A stretch of DNA of 26,768 nt from CALFMR01 sp035550595 (GCA_035550595.1 DASZOV010000066.1:1-26768); one strand, 5' to 3'; shown: positions 1-6,654, numbered from the stretch's first letter. Translations and numbers: made by a program. Notes: generated by a model not told the origin, from the letters alone.

Positions 1-19
1 GCAACGCGGAGCGCCGTGC

Positions 20-25
20 TACATT
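20..25 (+). promoter_or_regulatory. -10-like hexamer, leaderless start of the ACT-domain gene
   Basis: TACATT lies 6 nt before the ATG at 32 and no Shine-Dalgarno sequence is visible in between, so transcription would begin at or next to the start codon. The -35 region would fall at or beyond the left edge of the window and cannot be judged. Confidence 0.4.
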
Positions 26-31
26 CGCTCC

Positions 32-685
32 ATGTCGCCGCATGCCGTCATCGTCCTTGCGGAGGACCGCCCCGGCCTGCTCTTCGATCTCACCGGCGTC
101 CTCGCCGCGCACGCTGCCAACATCACGGTCGTCGAAATCCACCAGGGACCGACGCACCCGGAGGTGTACTTCGAGTTCGCGGTCGCCGACGACGAGGCCC
201 CGGCCACGCTCGGGGGATTGCGCGCCGTACCCGGCGTCATCCGCGTGGACCAGACGACGTCGTTCGCGCGCATTTACGGCAAGCGCATCATCGTGATGGG
301 CGGCGGCGCTCAAGTGGGATTCGTGGCGATGGGCGCGATCTCGGAAGCCGACCGCCACAACATCCGCGGCGAGCGCATCTCGATCGACACGATTCCGCTC
401 GTCGGCGAACGCGAACTGGCGGCGGCCGTCCGGGCCGTCGTACGGCTGCCGCGCGTCAAGCTGCTCGTCCTCGCCGGATCGATCATGGGCGGCGACATCA
501 CCGACGCCGTCGAAGAAGTCCGGAAGCAGGGCCTGGCCGTCATCTCGCTGAACATGGCCGGCAGCGTGCCGGACGCCGCCGACCTCGTCGTGAGCGATCC
601 CGTGCAGGCGGGCGTGATGGCCGTCATGGCCGTTGCCGACACCGCGAAGTTCGATCTGATGCGGCAGCGCAAACGGCGCTACTGA
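32..685 (+). CDS. ACT domain protein with C-terminal DUF5612-like domain
   Basis: A 217-residue soluble protein. Residues 1-75 form a typical ACT fold, with an N-terminal strand followed by ED-RPGLLFDLTGVLA and an alternating strand/helix pattern; ACT domains usually bind amino acids or other small ligands and act as allosteric sensors. Residues about 85-205 form a second alpha/beta domain containing IIVMGGGAQVGFVAMG and VKLLVLAGSIMGGDITDAVEEV. This resembles the DUF5612 domain that follows ACT in methanogen proteins, a match made from memory. There is no signal peptide, membrane segment or catalytic motif. The ATG at 32 is preceded by a -10-like box and no SD. It stands alone: the next gene is convergent, beyond a repeat-rich gap. 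The ligand and target are unknown. Confidence 0.8.
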   Translation: MSPHAVIVLAEDRPGLLFDLTGVLAAHAANITVVEIHQGPTHPEVYFEFAVADDEAPATLGGLRAVPGVIRVDQTTSFARIYGKRIIVMGGGAQVGFVAMGAISEADRHNIRGERISIDTIPLVGERELAAAVRAVVRLPRVKLLVLAGSIMGGDITDAVEEVRKQGLAVISLNMAGSVPDAADLVVSDPVQAGVMAVMAVADTAKFDLMRQRKRRY

Positions 686-686
686 G

Positions 687-780
687 ACGCGAAGACACGC
701 TGGGTCTCACGCGAAGGCGCTCACGCGAAGCCGCGAAAGGGCGTAAGGAGCCTCACGCGAAGGCGCGAAGCCGCGAAGAC
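687..780. repeat. Degenerate CGCGAAG-type short tandem repeat tract
   Basis: Many imperfect copies of CGCGAAG(N)CGCGAAG are seen. CTCACGCGAAGGCGC occurs exactly twice, at 706-720 and 752-766. A shorter tract of the same kind lies at about 5097-5122. It sits in the gap between two convergent genes and is part of the recurring intergenic mosaic described in the findings. Unit spacing is irregular, so it is not CRISPR. Confidence 0.6.
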
Positions 781-792
781 TCATTCCGACGG

Positions 793-829
793 AAAGACGC
801 GCCGAAGGCGCCTCATCCGTTCGAAGTTC
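793..829 (-). repeat. Dispersed 37-bp repeat with T-tailed hairpin, copy 1
   Basis: This is an exact reverse complement of 20545-20581. On the minus strand it has GCGCC-TTC-GGCGC (5-bp stem, 3-nt loop) followed by GTCTTT, so it looks like a weak intrinsic terminator. In this orientation it lies just 3' of the outer-membrane protein gene that stops at 861. The other copy is likewise 3' of a gene in the same orientation. It is extended here by further GAAGTTC direct repeats up to about 840. Confidence 0.75.
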
Positions 830-860
830 GAAGTTCGAAGTTCGCAGTTCTATAGGCACT

Positions 861-1451
861 TCAAAAGTACCGCTTGAACCCTCCACTGACCGTCCAGTAC
901 CACGGCGTGTACGCGTTGTATTTGCTGTTCACGTCGCCCGGCACCGAGTGGATGAGCAGTTCGCCCGTGATCGCGTTGCGCCGGTCGAGGAAATATTCCA
1001 CGCCGCCGCCGATGTTGACGCCGAGCGTCGTGTCGTGGCTGTCGATGTCGTCTTCCGTGAAGCGGTAGCTGTAGAGCCCCAGCCCCACGGTCGCGTACGG
1101 GTGAAAGACGCCGTGCTCCCAGTTGTAGATGAGGTTGCCGCTGAGCGTGGCCGGGCTCACGCCGTTGTCGTCGCCCGCGTTCGAAATCCCCCACCAGGCG
1201 CCGCTCAACTGGCCGCGGACCGAGATGCGGGACGACAGGTAGTATTCGCCGTCCACGCCGAGTGTCGGTCCGGTGTCGAGCCCATCGTCGCCCGGAACGG
1301 CGACGCCGAACGAGATGCCCACGGCCGCCATGTGACGGTCGGGGACCGGACTCTGGAACGACTGCGCCACAGCCGGCGTTACAGCGAGCGCGAGCAGCGC
1401 CAGCGCCACCACCGCGGTCCCCATCCATGTCTTCGCCTTCATCGACTGCAT
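861..1451 (-). CDS. Small outer-membrane beta-barrel protein
   Basis: A 196-residue exported protein. The start is the ATG at 1451 because AAGGAG lies 7 nt upstream; the open frame extends further but without such a site. Residues 1-30 form a signal peptide: positive residues near the N-terminus, a hydrophobic core VVALALLALAV, then a probable cleavage after AVA-Q. The mature part is made of alternating-residue strands with many Tyr, Trp and Gly (for example GVDGEYYLS, GQLSGAWWG, YATVGLGLYSYRF, LGVNIGGGVEYFL, WTVSGGFKRYF). It ends in Phe, as expected for recognition by the BAM assembly machinery. Size and pattern fit an 8-stranded OmpA/OmpW-like porin-family barrel. Its specific role is not evident. 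It is transcribed divergently from the adaptor lipoprotein gene at 1591 and followed by a T-tailed hairpin repeat. Confidence 0.8.
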   Translation of the reverse strand: MQSMKAKTWMGTAVVALALLALAVTPAVAQSFQSPVPDRHMAAVGISFGVAVPGDDGLDTGPTLGVDGEYYLSSRISVRGQLSGAWWGISNAGDDNGVSPATLSGNLIYNWEHGVFHPYATVGLGLYSYRFTEDDIDSHDTTLGVNIGGGVEYFLDRRNAITGELLIHSVPGDVNSKYNAYTPWYWTVSGGFKRYF

Positions 1452-1578
1452 CCGAGGTCTCCTTCCGACCGGCCACTGGACAACCTGAACAAGAGCGGCA
1501 AGAACCGGACCACGCACGCGAACGAACCTGCCGAGCCGCGTCCAACCGCGCGTCGCACGCAGACGGGAACGGGAGGGC

Positions 1579-1584
1579 TAGAAT
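1579..1584 (+). promoter_or_regulatory. -10-like hexamer, leaderless start of the adaptor lipoprotein gene
   Basis: TAGAAT lies 6 nt before the GTG at 1591, and no SD is suitably placed. No convincing -35 hexamer is seen 16-18 nt upstream. Confidence 0.35.
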
Positions 1585-1590
1585 CGTCCT

Positions 1591-2706
1591 GTGCGTGTCG
1601 ATCGTTCCGGGCGCGGCTCTCGTGCGGGTCTCTGTCTGATGGCGGCACTCGTGACGATCGCGGCGGGATGCCGGCGGTCGGCACCGGTCGAGGTGGCGGC
1701 GCCGGTCACGGTCCGCGTGCAGGTCGTGCGTCCTGGCACGTTGCGCGACGTGGCGAGCGCACCCGGCACGGTCGTCCCGGCCGCGGCCGGCGACTGGACG
1801 ATCTCCGGCCCCGAACCCGCCGTCATCGTCGAACTGCCGAAGAAAGAAGGCGACAGCGTCGCGCCGGGCGACCTGCTCGTCCGCTTCGACGTGCCGTCGA
1901 TCACGCAGTTGCTCGCCGCACGAGAGCTCGATCGCGCGCAGGCGGCGAGCCGGCTCGACCAAGCCAAGGCGACCGCGGCCAACCAGCAGGCGCTCTTCGC
2001 GCGTGGGCTCATCGCACGTAATGCGCTCGCCGCCGATCAGGACTCGGTCTCGGCCGCTGAAGCCGCACTCGGTCAGGCCGAAAGCCAACTCGCACTCGCC
2101 AAGGCCGAAGCTGGTCGCGCGACCATCACGGCGCGATTCGCCGGAACGGTCCAGCACGTCTGGCACGCCGTCGGCGACACGGTGGCCGGCGATCCGACGG
2201 ATCCGGTCCTCCAGGTGGTCGATCCGTCACACGTCGAGGTGGCCATCCAGTTGCCGGTCCTGCAGGTCGGCCGCGTGCAGCCGGGTCAGCTCGCGGCGGT
2301 CCGCACGCTCACCGATCCCGGCGAACACGCCGCGCGAGTCACGCACGTGAAGCCACCGACCGATCCGACCGCGGCCACCGGCGAAGTCCGCGTCGCGCTC
2401 CTCGGCGACGCGACGCTGCCGCTCGACACGCCCGTGAGCGTCGAGATCCTCTTCGACCAGCGCGCGCAGGCGCTCACCGTGCCGCTCGGCGCGATGCACC
2501 GCGAAGGCAGCCAGCAATCCGTGTTCATCGTCGGCGACGACGGCCGCGCACACGAGCGAGCCGTTCGCACGGGACTCGTCACGCACGACGCCGCCGAGAT
2601 CGTCAACGGCCTCACCGCCGGCGACCGCGTCATCGTCGACGCGACCGAGATGACCGACGGCGAACCGGTCAGCGTGGCCGGCGGACCTGACGGCGTCACG
2701 CAGTGA
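1591..2706 (+). CDS. RND efflux periplasmic adaptor (membrane fusion) lipoprotein
   Basis: A 371-residue protein of the HlyD/AcrA membrane fusion family, which links an inner-membrane RND pump to an outer-membrane channel. The N-terminus has Arg residues, then a hydrophobic stretch ending in IAAGC, a lipobox, so Cys27 should be lipidated. Residues about 40-110 form the first half of the biotinyl-lipoyl domain (VPAAAGDWTISGPEPAVIVELPKKEGDSVAPGDLLVRFD). A coiled-coil hairpin rich in Ala, Gln and Leu follows (about 100-175), then the second lipoyl half and beta-barrel (about 180-290) and the membrane-proximal domain ending GLTAGDRVIVDATEMTDGEPV. The GTG start is chosen because it supplies the positive region of the signal peptide. 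Adaptors normally precede their pump gene; no RND pump follows here. Confidence 0.88.
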   Translation: MRVDRSGRGSRAGLCLMAALVTIAAGCRRSAPVEVAAPVTVRVQVVRPGTLRDVASAPGTVVPAAAGDWTISGPEPAVIVELPKKEGDSVAPGDLLVRFDVPSITQLLAARELDRAQAASRLDQAKATAANQQALFARGLIARNALAADQDSVSAAEAALGQAESQLALAKAEAGRATITARFAGTVQHVWHAVGDTVAGDPTDPVLQVVDPSHVEVAIQLPVLQVGRVQPGQLAAVRTLTDPGEHAARVTHVKPPTDPTAATGEVRVALLGDATLPLDTPVSVEILFDQRAQALTVPLGAMHREGSQQSVFIVGDDGRAHERAVRTGLVTHDAAEIVNGLTAGDRVIVDATEMTDGEPVSVAGGPDGVTQ

Positions 2707-2880
2707 CGCGTCGGCGCAGCGAACCAGCAGGACGGCGACGATGACGGCCAGGACCCAAAACGTGTAGAAGCGGATGCGCGGCGGCGCGGCGATGATGGCC
2801 CACGCGCAGCAGGCCGCCGCGACGATCATCGCCACGTCACCACGTGGTCCGACGCCGAGTGTGAGCACGCCATCGAGCAC
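2707..2880 (-). other. Possible remnant of a small two-helix membrane protein gene
   Basis: Read on the minus strand, this gap encodes a hydrophobic segment (MIVAAACCAWAIIAA), a short charged turn (PPRIRF), then a second hydrophobic segment (WVLAVIVAVLLV). Codons have G or C in nearly all third positions, as in real genes here. A GTG at 2880 or ATG at 2829 could start it. The frame does not stop inside the gap: it runs antisense through the adaptor gene to 2227, which is unlikely for a true protein. A lost stop or frameshift in a small membrane protein gene is the simplest reading. No family is recognised. Confidence 0.3.
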
Positions 2881-2937
2881 GTCAGGTGCCGCGCGCTCGC
2901 GCCGGCGTTGAAAGATCGGTATCGTGGGATCGGCACG

Positions 2938-3318
2938 ATGAACCTGCACCTTGCGCTCGACGCTCCCGACCTGCTCACCGTCCTGCTCCAGGAGGGCACC
3001 GAGCACGCGACCGTGTCGGTCTCACCGGCGCGCGCGGGGGTCGAATCGCTCGTGCGCGCCTTCGACACCGCACTTGCCGCCGGCTACGGCGACTGTTTCT
3101 GGCCGGGGCGTCCAGGCGGTCAGTATTGGTGGATCTTCAAGCGCGAGGCCGAGACGATGGAGGTGGCCGTGATGTGGACGCGCGGCGGCGCCTCACTCTG
3201 GGAGCACGTCTTCCGCGCGACCGACGCGGCCGATTGGGTCCGCGATCGGCTCACCACGGAAATCGATCGCCTCCTGCTCGGACCGATCGCCCCGAACAAG
3301 CGACCCGACGAGAGTTGA
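2938..3318 (+). CDS. Hypothetical protein, about 126 residues
   Basis: The start is taken as the ATG at 2938; a TTG at 2908 in the same frame is possible but has no better upstream signal. The protein is soluble and acidic, with no signal peptide or membrane helix. A central aromatic stretch (YGDCFWPGRPGGQYWWIFKR, about residues 49-68) is followed by strands EVAVMWTRGGASLWEHVFRA and a C-terminal helix (DWVRDRLTTEIDRLLL). No known family is recognised. The stop codon overlaps the -35 element proposed for the ankyrin gene, so the two genes are probably transcribed separately. Confidence 0.6.
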   Translation: MNLHLALDAPDLLTVLLQEGTEHATVSVSPARAGVESLVRAFDTALAAGYGDCFWPGRPGGQYWWIFKREAETMEVAVMWTRGGASLWEHVFRATDAADWVRDRLTTEIDRLLLGPIAPNKRPDES

Positions 3319-3344
3319 ACGAGGGTCCGGCATCTCGCTAAGAT
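3315..3344 (+). promoter_or_regulatory. Sigma70-type promoter of the ankyrin gene
   Basis: TTGAAC (3315-3320), an 18-nt spacer and TAAGAT (3339-3344) place the transcription start at about 3351. That is exactly where a series of RNA hairpins begins, which supports the assignment. Confidence 0.5.
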
Positions 3345-3351
3345 GACGTTC

Positions 3352-3473
3352 GCGGTTGCAAGCCGCACCCGGGCCCGCGGGAAGGGTCGAACCCACTTGC
3401 CTCGTTCGTTCGTCAGCCAAACCTCTGTGCAGCCGGAATTGCGGGCCATCGGCAGTTCCATGCCTGGAGGTTT
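3352..3473 (+). promoter_or_regulatory. Structured 5' leader with hairpin covering the ribosome binding site
   Basis: This leader of about 125 nt lies upstream of the ankyrin gene. The 5' part can form GCGGTT/AGCCGC (3352-3366, 3-nt loop, one G-U), CCCG/CGGG (3368-3381) and GGGT/ACCC (3384-3394). The 3' part forms one long interrupted hairpin. AAACCTC (3419-3425) pairs with GAGGTTT (3467-3473), extended by two G-U pairs. GCA (3429-3431) pairs with TGC (3461-3463). GGAATTGC (3435-3442) pairs with GCAGTTCC (3452-3459) around a 9-nt loop. About 20 pairs in total bury the whole SD, GGAGG at 3466-3470, which lies 5 nt before the GTG start. It matches no riboswitch class I recognise. It could be a ligand- or temperature-sensing element, or a protein-binding leader. 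Confidence 0.5.
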
Positions 3474-3475
3474 CC

Positions 3476-5062
3476 GTGCCGACGCTACCCTCACGCCCCA
3501 ATCTTGATCATCTGAAGAAGCAGGCGAAGGATCTGCTGCGCGCCTGCCGTGCCGCTGATCCCTCAGCCTTCGTGCGACTCCGCCAGTCACTCCCCGCCGC
3601 GCGCGGCCGCGACGATGTCGCGCTCGCGAAACGCGACTGGCGGCTGCACGACGCGCAGTCGTGCCTCGCGCGCGAGTACGGCTTCTCGTCGTGGGACGCC
3701 CTGCGTACGTACGTCGAGCACGGCCGCGCCGACGATTCGTCGCATCGGCTGCACCGCTGGCTGGATTTCGTCTATCAGCACGATGCCGAGCGGCCGCGGC
3801 CGGACGTCGCGGCGCGCATGCTCGCCGACACGCCTGATCTCGTCGCGGCCGATCCGATCCTCGCGTGCGCCGTCGGCGACACGAACGCCATCCGACGCGC
3901 GATCGCAGAGCCTGGATGGGTGAATCGCGTGTCACCGCTGACGTGTCCCGAGTGCGGCGCGGCACTGGGGCGCCCGCCGCTCGTGGCCGTCACGCACTCG
4001 AGCCTCGGCCGGCTATCGGCGTTTCGCGATCGGCTGCACGAGGCAGCGCGCGTGCTGCTCGACGCGGGCGCGGACCCGAGTCAGTCGTGGCTCGCGGCGC
4101 CGAACATGCCGCTGAGCGCGCTCTATGGCGCGGCCGGGATCACGCACGATGCGGAGATGACGCGTCTGTTGCTCGCGGCCGGGGCCAATCCGAACGACAA
4201 CGAGTCGCTCTATCACTCGACCGAGAGCGCCGATCACGCGTGCCTCGGCGCGCTCGTCGACGCCGGCGCGCGCGTCGAAGGCACGAACGCGCTTCACCAT
4301 CAGCTCGACAAGGACGACATCGATGGCCTGCGGCTGCTCCTCGCGCACACGCGCGACGCCGACGACCCGTCGAGCACGATCGGGCCGCCGCTCCTCTGGG
4401 CCATCCGACGCCGCCGATCGGCGGCCCACGTCCAGGCGCTGCTCGACGCCGGCGCCGATCCTCGCGCGACGATGCACGGCGTGAGCGCGTACCGCGCAGC
4501 GCAGCAGTACGGACTGGCGGACGTCGCCGCGGTCCTCGCGAACGCGGGCGCGGCTGAGCCGCTGTCGATCGAGGAACAGTTCGTCGCGGCGTGTGCACGC
4601 GCCGATGGCGACGAAGCGCGACGGCTTCAGGCCGCACATCCTGACGTCATCGCGCGGTTGTCACCGCGCCAGCTCGCCCAACTGCCCGAGCTCGCGGGCG
4701 CCGGGCATCGCGACGCCGTGCGACTGATGGTCGATCTCGGCTGGCCGATTGCCGTCCAGGGTGGTGATTGGCGGGCGTCCGCGCTCAACCACGCCGTCTT
4801 CCGCGGCGACCCGTCACTCGCACGCTTTCTGCTCGAGCACGGCGCACGCTGGACGGAACGTCACGCCTACGGCAACAACGTCAGCGGGACACTGGCGTGG
4901 GCGTCGCGCAACCGGCCGGCGGACGACGGCGATTGGGTCGGCTGCGCCGAAGTCCTCGTCGAGCACGGCATGCCACTGGATCTGCCGGAGACCTACGGCG
5001 ACGACGTGACGGACTATCTCGACGGAGCGCGCACGGCACGGGTCGCGCGCGGACCAAGTTAG
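3476..5062 (+). CDS. Ankyrin repeat protein
   Basis: A 528-residue protein. The start is the GTG at 3476, preceded by GGAGG with a 5-nt spacer; the open frame upstream runs through a structured leader. Residues about 5-85 form an N-terminal domain (NLDHLKKQAKDLLRA ... LHDAQSCLAREYGFSSWDALRTYVE) seen in a family of bacterial ankyrin proteins. The rest carries degenerate ankyrin repeats, with units such as ARVLLDAGADPSQ, TRLLLAAGANPND, LGALVDAGARVEG, VQALLDAGADPRA, ARFLLEHGARW and AEVLVEHGMPLDL. Such repeats bind partner proteins. There is no signal peptide or catalytic motif, so it is probably a cytoplasmic scaffold or sensor; the partner is unknown. The SD lies in a long hairpin, which implies translational control. 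Confidence 0.85.
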   Translation: MPTLPSRPNLDHLKKQAKDLLRACRAADPSAFVRLRQSLPAARGRDDVALAKRDWRLHDAQSCLAREYGFSSWDALRTYVEHGRADDSSHRLHRWLDFVYQHDAERPRPDVAARMLADTPDLVAADPILACAVGDTNAIRRAIAEPGWVNRVSPLTCPECGAALGRPPLVAVTHSSLGRLSAFRDRLHEAARVLLDAGADPSQSWLAAPNMPLSALYGAAGITHDAEMTRLLLAAGANPNDNESLYHSTESADHACLGALVDAGARVEGTNALHHQLDKDDIDGLRLLLAHTRDADDPSSTIGPPLLWAIRRRRSAAHVQALLDAGADPRATMHGVSAYRAAQQYGLADVAAVLANAGAAEPLSIEEQFVAACARADGDEARRLQAAHPDVIARLSPRQLAQLPELAGAGHRDAVRLMVDLGWPIAVQGGDWRASALNHAVFRGDPSLARFLLEHGARWTERHAYGNNVSGTLAWASRNRPADDGDWVGCAEVLVEHGMPLDLPETYGDDVTDYLDGARTARVARGPS

Positions 5063-5083
5063 AAGTTCGAAGGCAGAAGCCAG
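5055..5083 (+). repeat. Dispersed 29-bp intergenic repeat, copy 1
   Basis: This matches 20477-20505 with one mismatch (core AGTTAGAAGTTCGAAG). It overlaps the stop codon of the ankyrin gene; the other copy begins just after the stop of the PP2C gene. Both are in the same orientation relative to the upstream gene. Confidence 0.75.
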
Positions 5084-5137
5084 AAGGGGTTCTCGGCCGC
5101 GCGAAGACGCGAAGATCGCGAAGGACCTGATTGATTG

Positions 5138-5164
5138 GTAGGGGCGGCCCCCCGTGGCCGCCCG
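5138..5164. repeat. Dispersed 27-bp palindromic repeat, copy 1
   Basis: This is identical to 20590-20616. It contains the perfect inverted repeat GGGCGGCC / GGCCGCCC (8-bp stem, 6-nt loop CCCCGT) preceded by GTAG. It resembles a REP-type extragenic palindrome. Confidence 0.75.
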
Positions 5165-5191
5165 CGTCAGAGATTGTGGAGCCCTGGCCCT

Positions 5192-5240
5192 TTCGCCTTC
5201 GCTTGGCTTCGGCGAACCGCCGTCGCCTTGGCGAAGGCGG
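5192..5240. repeat. Two adjacent hairpin-forming inverted repeats
   Basis: TTCGCC (5192-5197) pairs with GGCGAA (5211-5216). The next hairpin is CCGCC-G-TCGC (5217-5226), loop CTTG, and GCGA-A-GGCGG (5231-5240), with one internal mismatch. The tract is non-coding and lies in the same mosaic spacer as the two modules above. Confidence 0.45.
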
Positions 5241-5267
5241 TCGGGGCCGGGGACCGCTGCGCGCGGC

Positions 5268-5273
5268 TACAAT
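5268..5273 (+). promoter_or_regulatory. -10-like hexamer, leaderless start of the AbiEii module
   Basis: TACAAT lies 6 nt before the ATG at 5280. The only SD-like bases (GAGG, 5275-5278) end 1 nt before the ATG, too close to serve as an SD. No clear -35 is seen. Confidence 0.4.
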
Positions 5274-5279
5274 CGAGGC

Positions 5280-5504
5280 ATGTCTTCGCCCGTCGTTGCC
5301 GACGCGCTTCGGACGCTCGTGGACGAGTATCGCGCCACGTGTCTGTGGTTTCTCCGCGAGGACTACTATCCGACATCCGCGACTGAGTGCGACGTCGTGC
5401 TGCGCTACATCGAGCGGTACGGAGACCTCCGGGCGCTCGGGCGCGTGGCTGAAATCCGCCAATGGCTCTCACGACCATCCAACGCGACATCTGCCGCCTC
5501 CTAG
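5280..5504 (+). CDS. Small protein paired with AbiEii-type toxin (candidate antitoxin)
   Basis: A 74-residue, mostly helical protein. Features are a helix RTLVDEYRATCLWFLRED, then DYYP, then helices ECDVVLRYIERYGDLRALGRVAEIRQWLS. I recall this DYYP...IERYGD...WLS pattern as a recurrent small partner encoded just before DUF1814/AbiEii nucleotidyltransferases, but it has no named function that I know. Its last 43 nt overlap the next gene, which suggests translational coupling and a joint role. It lacks the winged-helix domain of classical AbiEi antitoxins, so if it is an antitoxin it works differently, perhaps by direct binding. A longer upstream frame exists but runs through intergenic repeats. 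Confidence 0.7.
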   Translation: MSSPVVADALRTLVDEYRATCLWFLREDYYPTSATECDVVLRYIERYGDLRALGRVAEIRQWLSRPSNATSAAS

Positions 5505-6277
5505 CCGCCGACCGCCGCGCCCGCGGTGAAAGTTACGTCGCGGGCGGTGTCGCGCTCAGCGTCGCGCTGGATACGCAGCGATTGTCGCGCGACGTCGACC
5601 TCTTCCATGACAGCCTCGAGGCCGTCGCGCGCTCGTGGGATCATGACCGCCAATCGCTCGAAGCGGCGGGCTATACGGTCGCCCCGCTCCGCGAACGACC
5701 TGGCTTCGTCGAGGCCAGCGTCCGCCGGCACGACGACGAGGTCGTCGTCGAATGGACGCGCGACAGCGCCTTCCGCTTCTTCCCCCTCGTTGAACACGAG
5801 ACCCTCGGCTTGACGCTTCACCCGTTCGATCTCGCCACCAACAAGATCTTGGCGCTCGTCGGACGCCTCGAGCCCAGGGACTGGGTCGACGCCGTGCTCT
5901 GCCATGAGCGCGTCCAGCCGTTGGGCTACTTGCTCTGGGCGGCGTGCGGCAAGGATCCAGGCTTCACGCCGCCGGGGCTCGTCGAACACGCCGCGCGCAC
6001 GGGTCGCTACAGCGAGGCGGAGATGGCGTCCCTTGCGTTCGACGGAGCACCGCCCGACGCCACGGTGCTCGCCCGGCAATGGCATGTGGCGCTCGACGAC
6101 GCGCGCGCGATCCTGCCGAACCTGCCCGCCGATCGGGCCGGGCAGGCGGTACTGTCAGCCGATGCGCACCTATACCAGGGGACGGCTCGCGATCTCACCC
6201 GCGATCTCGAGAGCGAGCGCGTCATCTTCCACGCCGGTCGCCTCGGCGGCGCGTGGCCACGGGTGAAAGAGTCCTAG
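5462..6277 (+). CDS. AbiEii/AbiGii-type nucleotidyltransferase (candidate toxin)
   Basis: A 271-residue member of the DUF1814/AbiEii minimal nucleotidyltransferase family, whose studied members (AbiEii, MenT) modify tRNA or other targets and block growth. The visible motif is AGGVALSVALDTQRLSRDVDLF: Gly28-Gly29 of the nucleotide-binding loop and the metal-binding pair Asp44/Asp46. A conserved Lys128 lies in LATNKILAL, and a later acidic pair in RDWVDAV (Asp140, Asp143). The length fits the family. It overlaps the upstream small gene by 43 nt, so the two form one module. The start at ATG 5462 has no strong SD, consistent with coupling. Toxicity is inferred; some family members have housekeeping or unknown roles. 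Confidence 0.83.
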   Translation: MALTTIQRDICRLLAADRRARGESYVAGGVALSVALDTQRLSRDVDLFHDSLEAVARSWDHDRQSLEAAGYTVAPLRERPGFVEASVRRHDDEVVVEWTRDSAFRFFPLVEHETLGLTLHPFDLATNKILALVGRLEPRDWVDAVLCHERVQPLGYLLWAACGKDPGFTPPGLVEHAARTGRYSEAEMASLAFDGAPPDATVLARQWHVALDDARAILPNLPADRAGQAVLSADAHLYQGTARDLTRDLESERVIFHAGRLGGAWPRVKES

Positions 6278-6293
6278 ATCTCAGGAGCCGCAG

Positions 6294-6563
6294 ATGTGCC
6301 GCAACATCCGTCCGCTGTTCAACTTCGATCCGCCGGCCACTGACGACGAAATTCACGGAGCGGCGCTGCAGTTCGTCCGCAAGATCAGCGGCTTCAACGC
6401 GCCGTCGAAGGCGAATGCCGAGGCGTTCGAGACCGCGGTCGACGAGGTCACCGCGGCCGCGCGCCGGCTCGTTGGCGCCCTCGTGACAGCCGCGCCCGCG
6501 AGGAATCGTGAAGCGGTCGCTGCCGAAGCCCGGGCGCGGGCGGCGCTGCGATTCGGGCGATAG
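6294..6563 (+). CDS. DUF2277 family protein
   Basis: An 89-residue protein with the full family pattern: MCRNIRPLFNFDPPATDDEI at the N-terminus, then LQFVRKISGFNAPSKANAEAF and a C-terminal helix ending RARAALRFG. The family is widespread in bacteria and of unknown function. The ATG at 6294 has AGGAG (6283-6287) with a 6-nt spacer. It begins 16 nt after the AbiEii-type gene and may be co-transcribed with it, though the family is usually found without toxin genes. Confidence 0.88.
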   Translation: MCRNIRPLFNFDPPATDDEIHGAALQFVRKISGFNAPSKANAEAFETAVDEVTAAARRLVGALVTAAPARNREAVAAEARARAALRFGR

Positions 6564-6609
6564 CAGCCGCACACCCAAGGCGTGTACAACGACGCGTCGG
6601 CGGTTCTGT

Positions 6610-6640
6610 TTGACTTCTTTTGATATTGATGTTCTATATT
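6610..6640 (+). promoter_or_regulatory. Promoter of the first padR-ADOP operon
   Basis: TTGACT (6610-6615) and TATATT (6635-6640) are separated by 19 nt in an AT-rich island. The -10 lies in the spacer of the operator palindrome, and no SD precedes the ATG at 6654, so the 5' leader is only a few bases. Confidence 0.6.
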
Positions 6641-6654
6641 AGACATCAATATCA
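6621..6654 (+). promoter_or_regulatory. PadR operator palindrome
   Basis: Perfect 12-bp arms TGATATTGATGT (6621-6632) and ACATCAATATCA (6643-6654) flank a 10-bp spacer that holds the -10 element. The last base of the palindrome is the A of the padR start codon. The inner ATGT-N10-ACAT fits the dyad known for PadR-family repressors, so the operon is probably autorepressed. Confidence 0.75.

Noticed and set aside
687..780. CRISPR-like repeat array
   Set aside because: Repeat units are short (about 7-15 bp) and irregularly spaced, there are no unique spacers of constant length, and no cas genes are present.
3381..3395. tRNA-like T-arm (GGGTTCGACCC on the minus strand)
   Set aside because: Only a 4-bp stem with the wrong loop size can form, and no acceptor, D or anticodon arm can be drawn around it.
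3356..3475. Upstream in-frame extension of the ankyrin protein
   Set aside because: The 40 extra residues are Cys/Pro/Arg-rich and lie in the structured leader; GGAGG with a 5-nt spacer marks GTG 3476 as the start.
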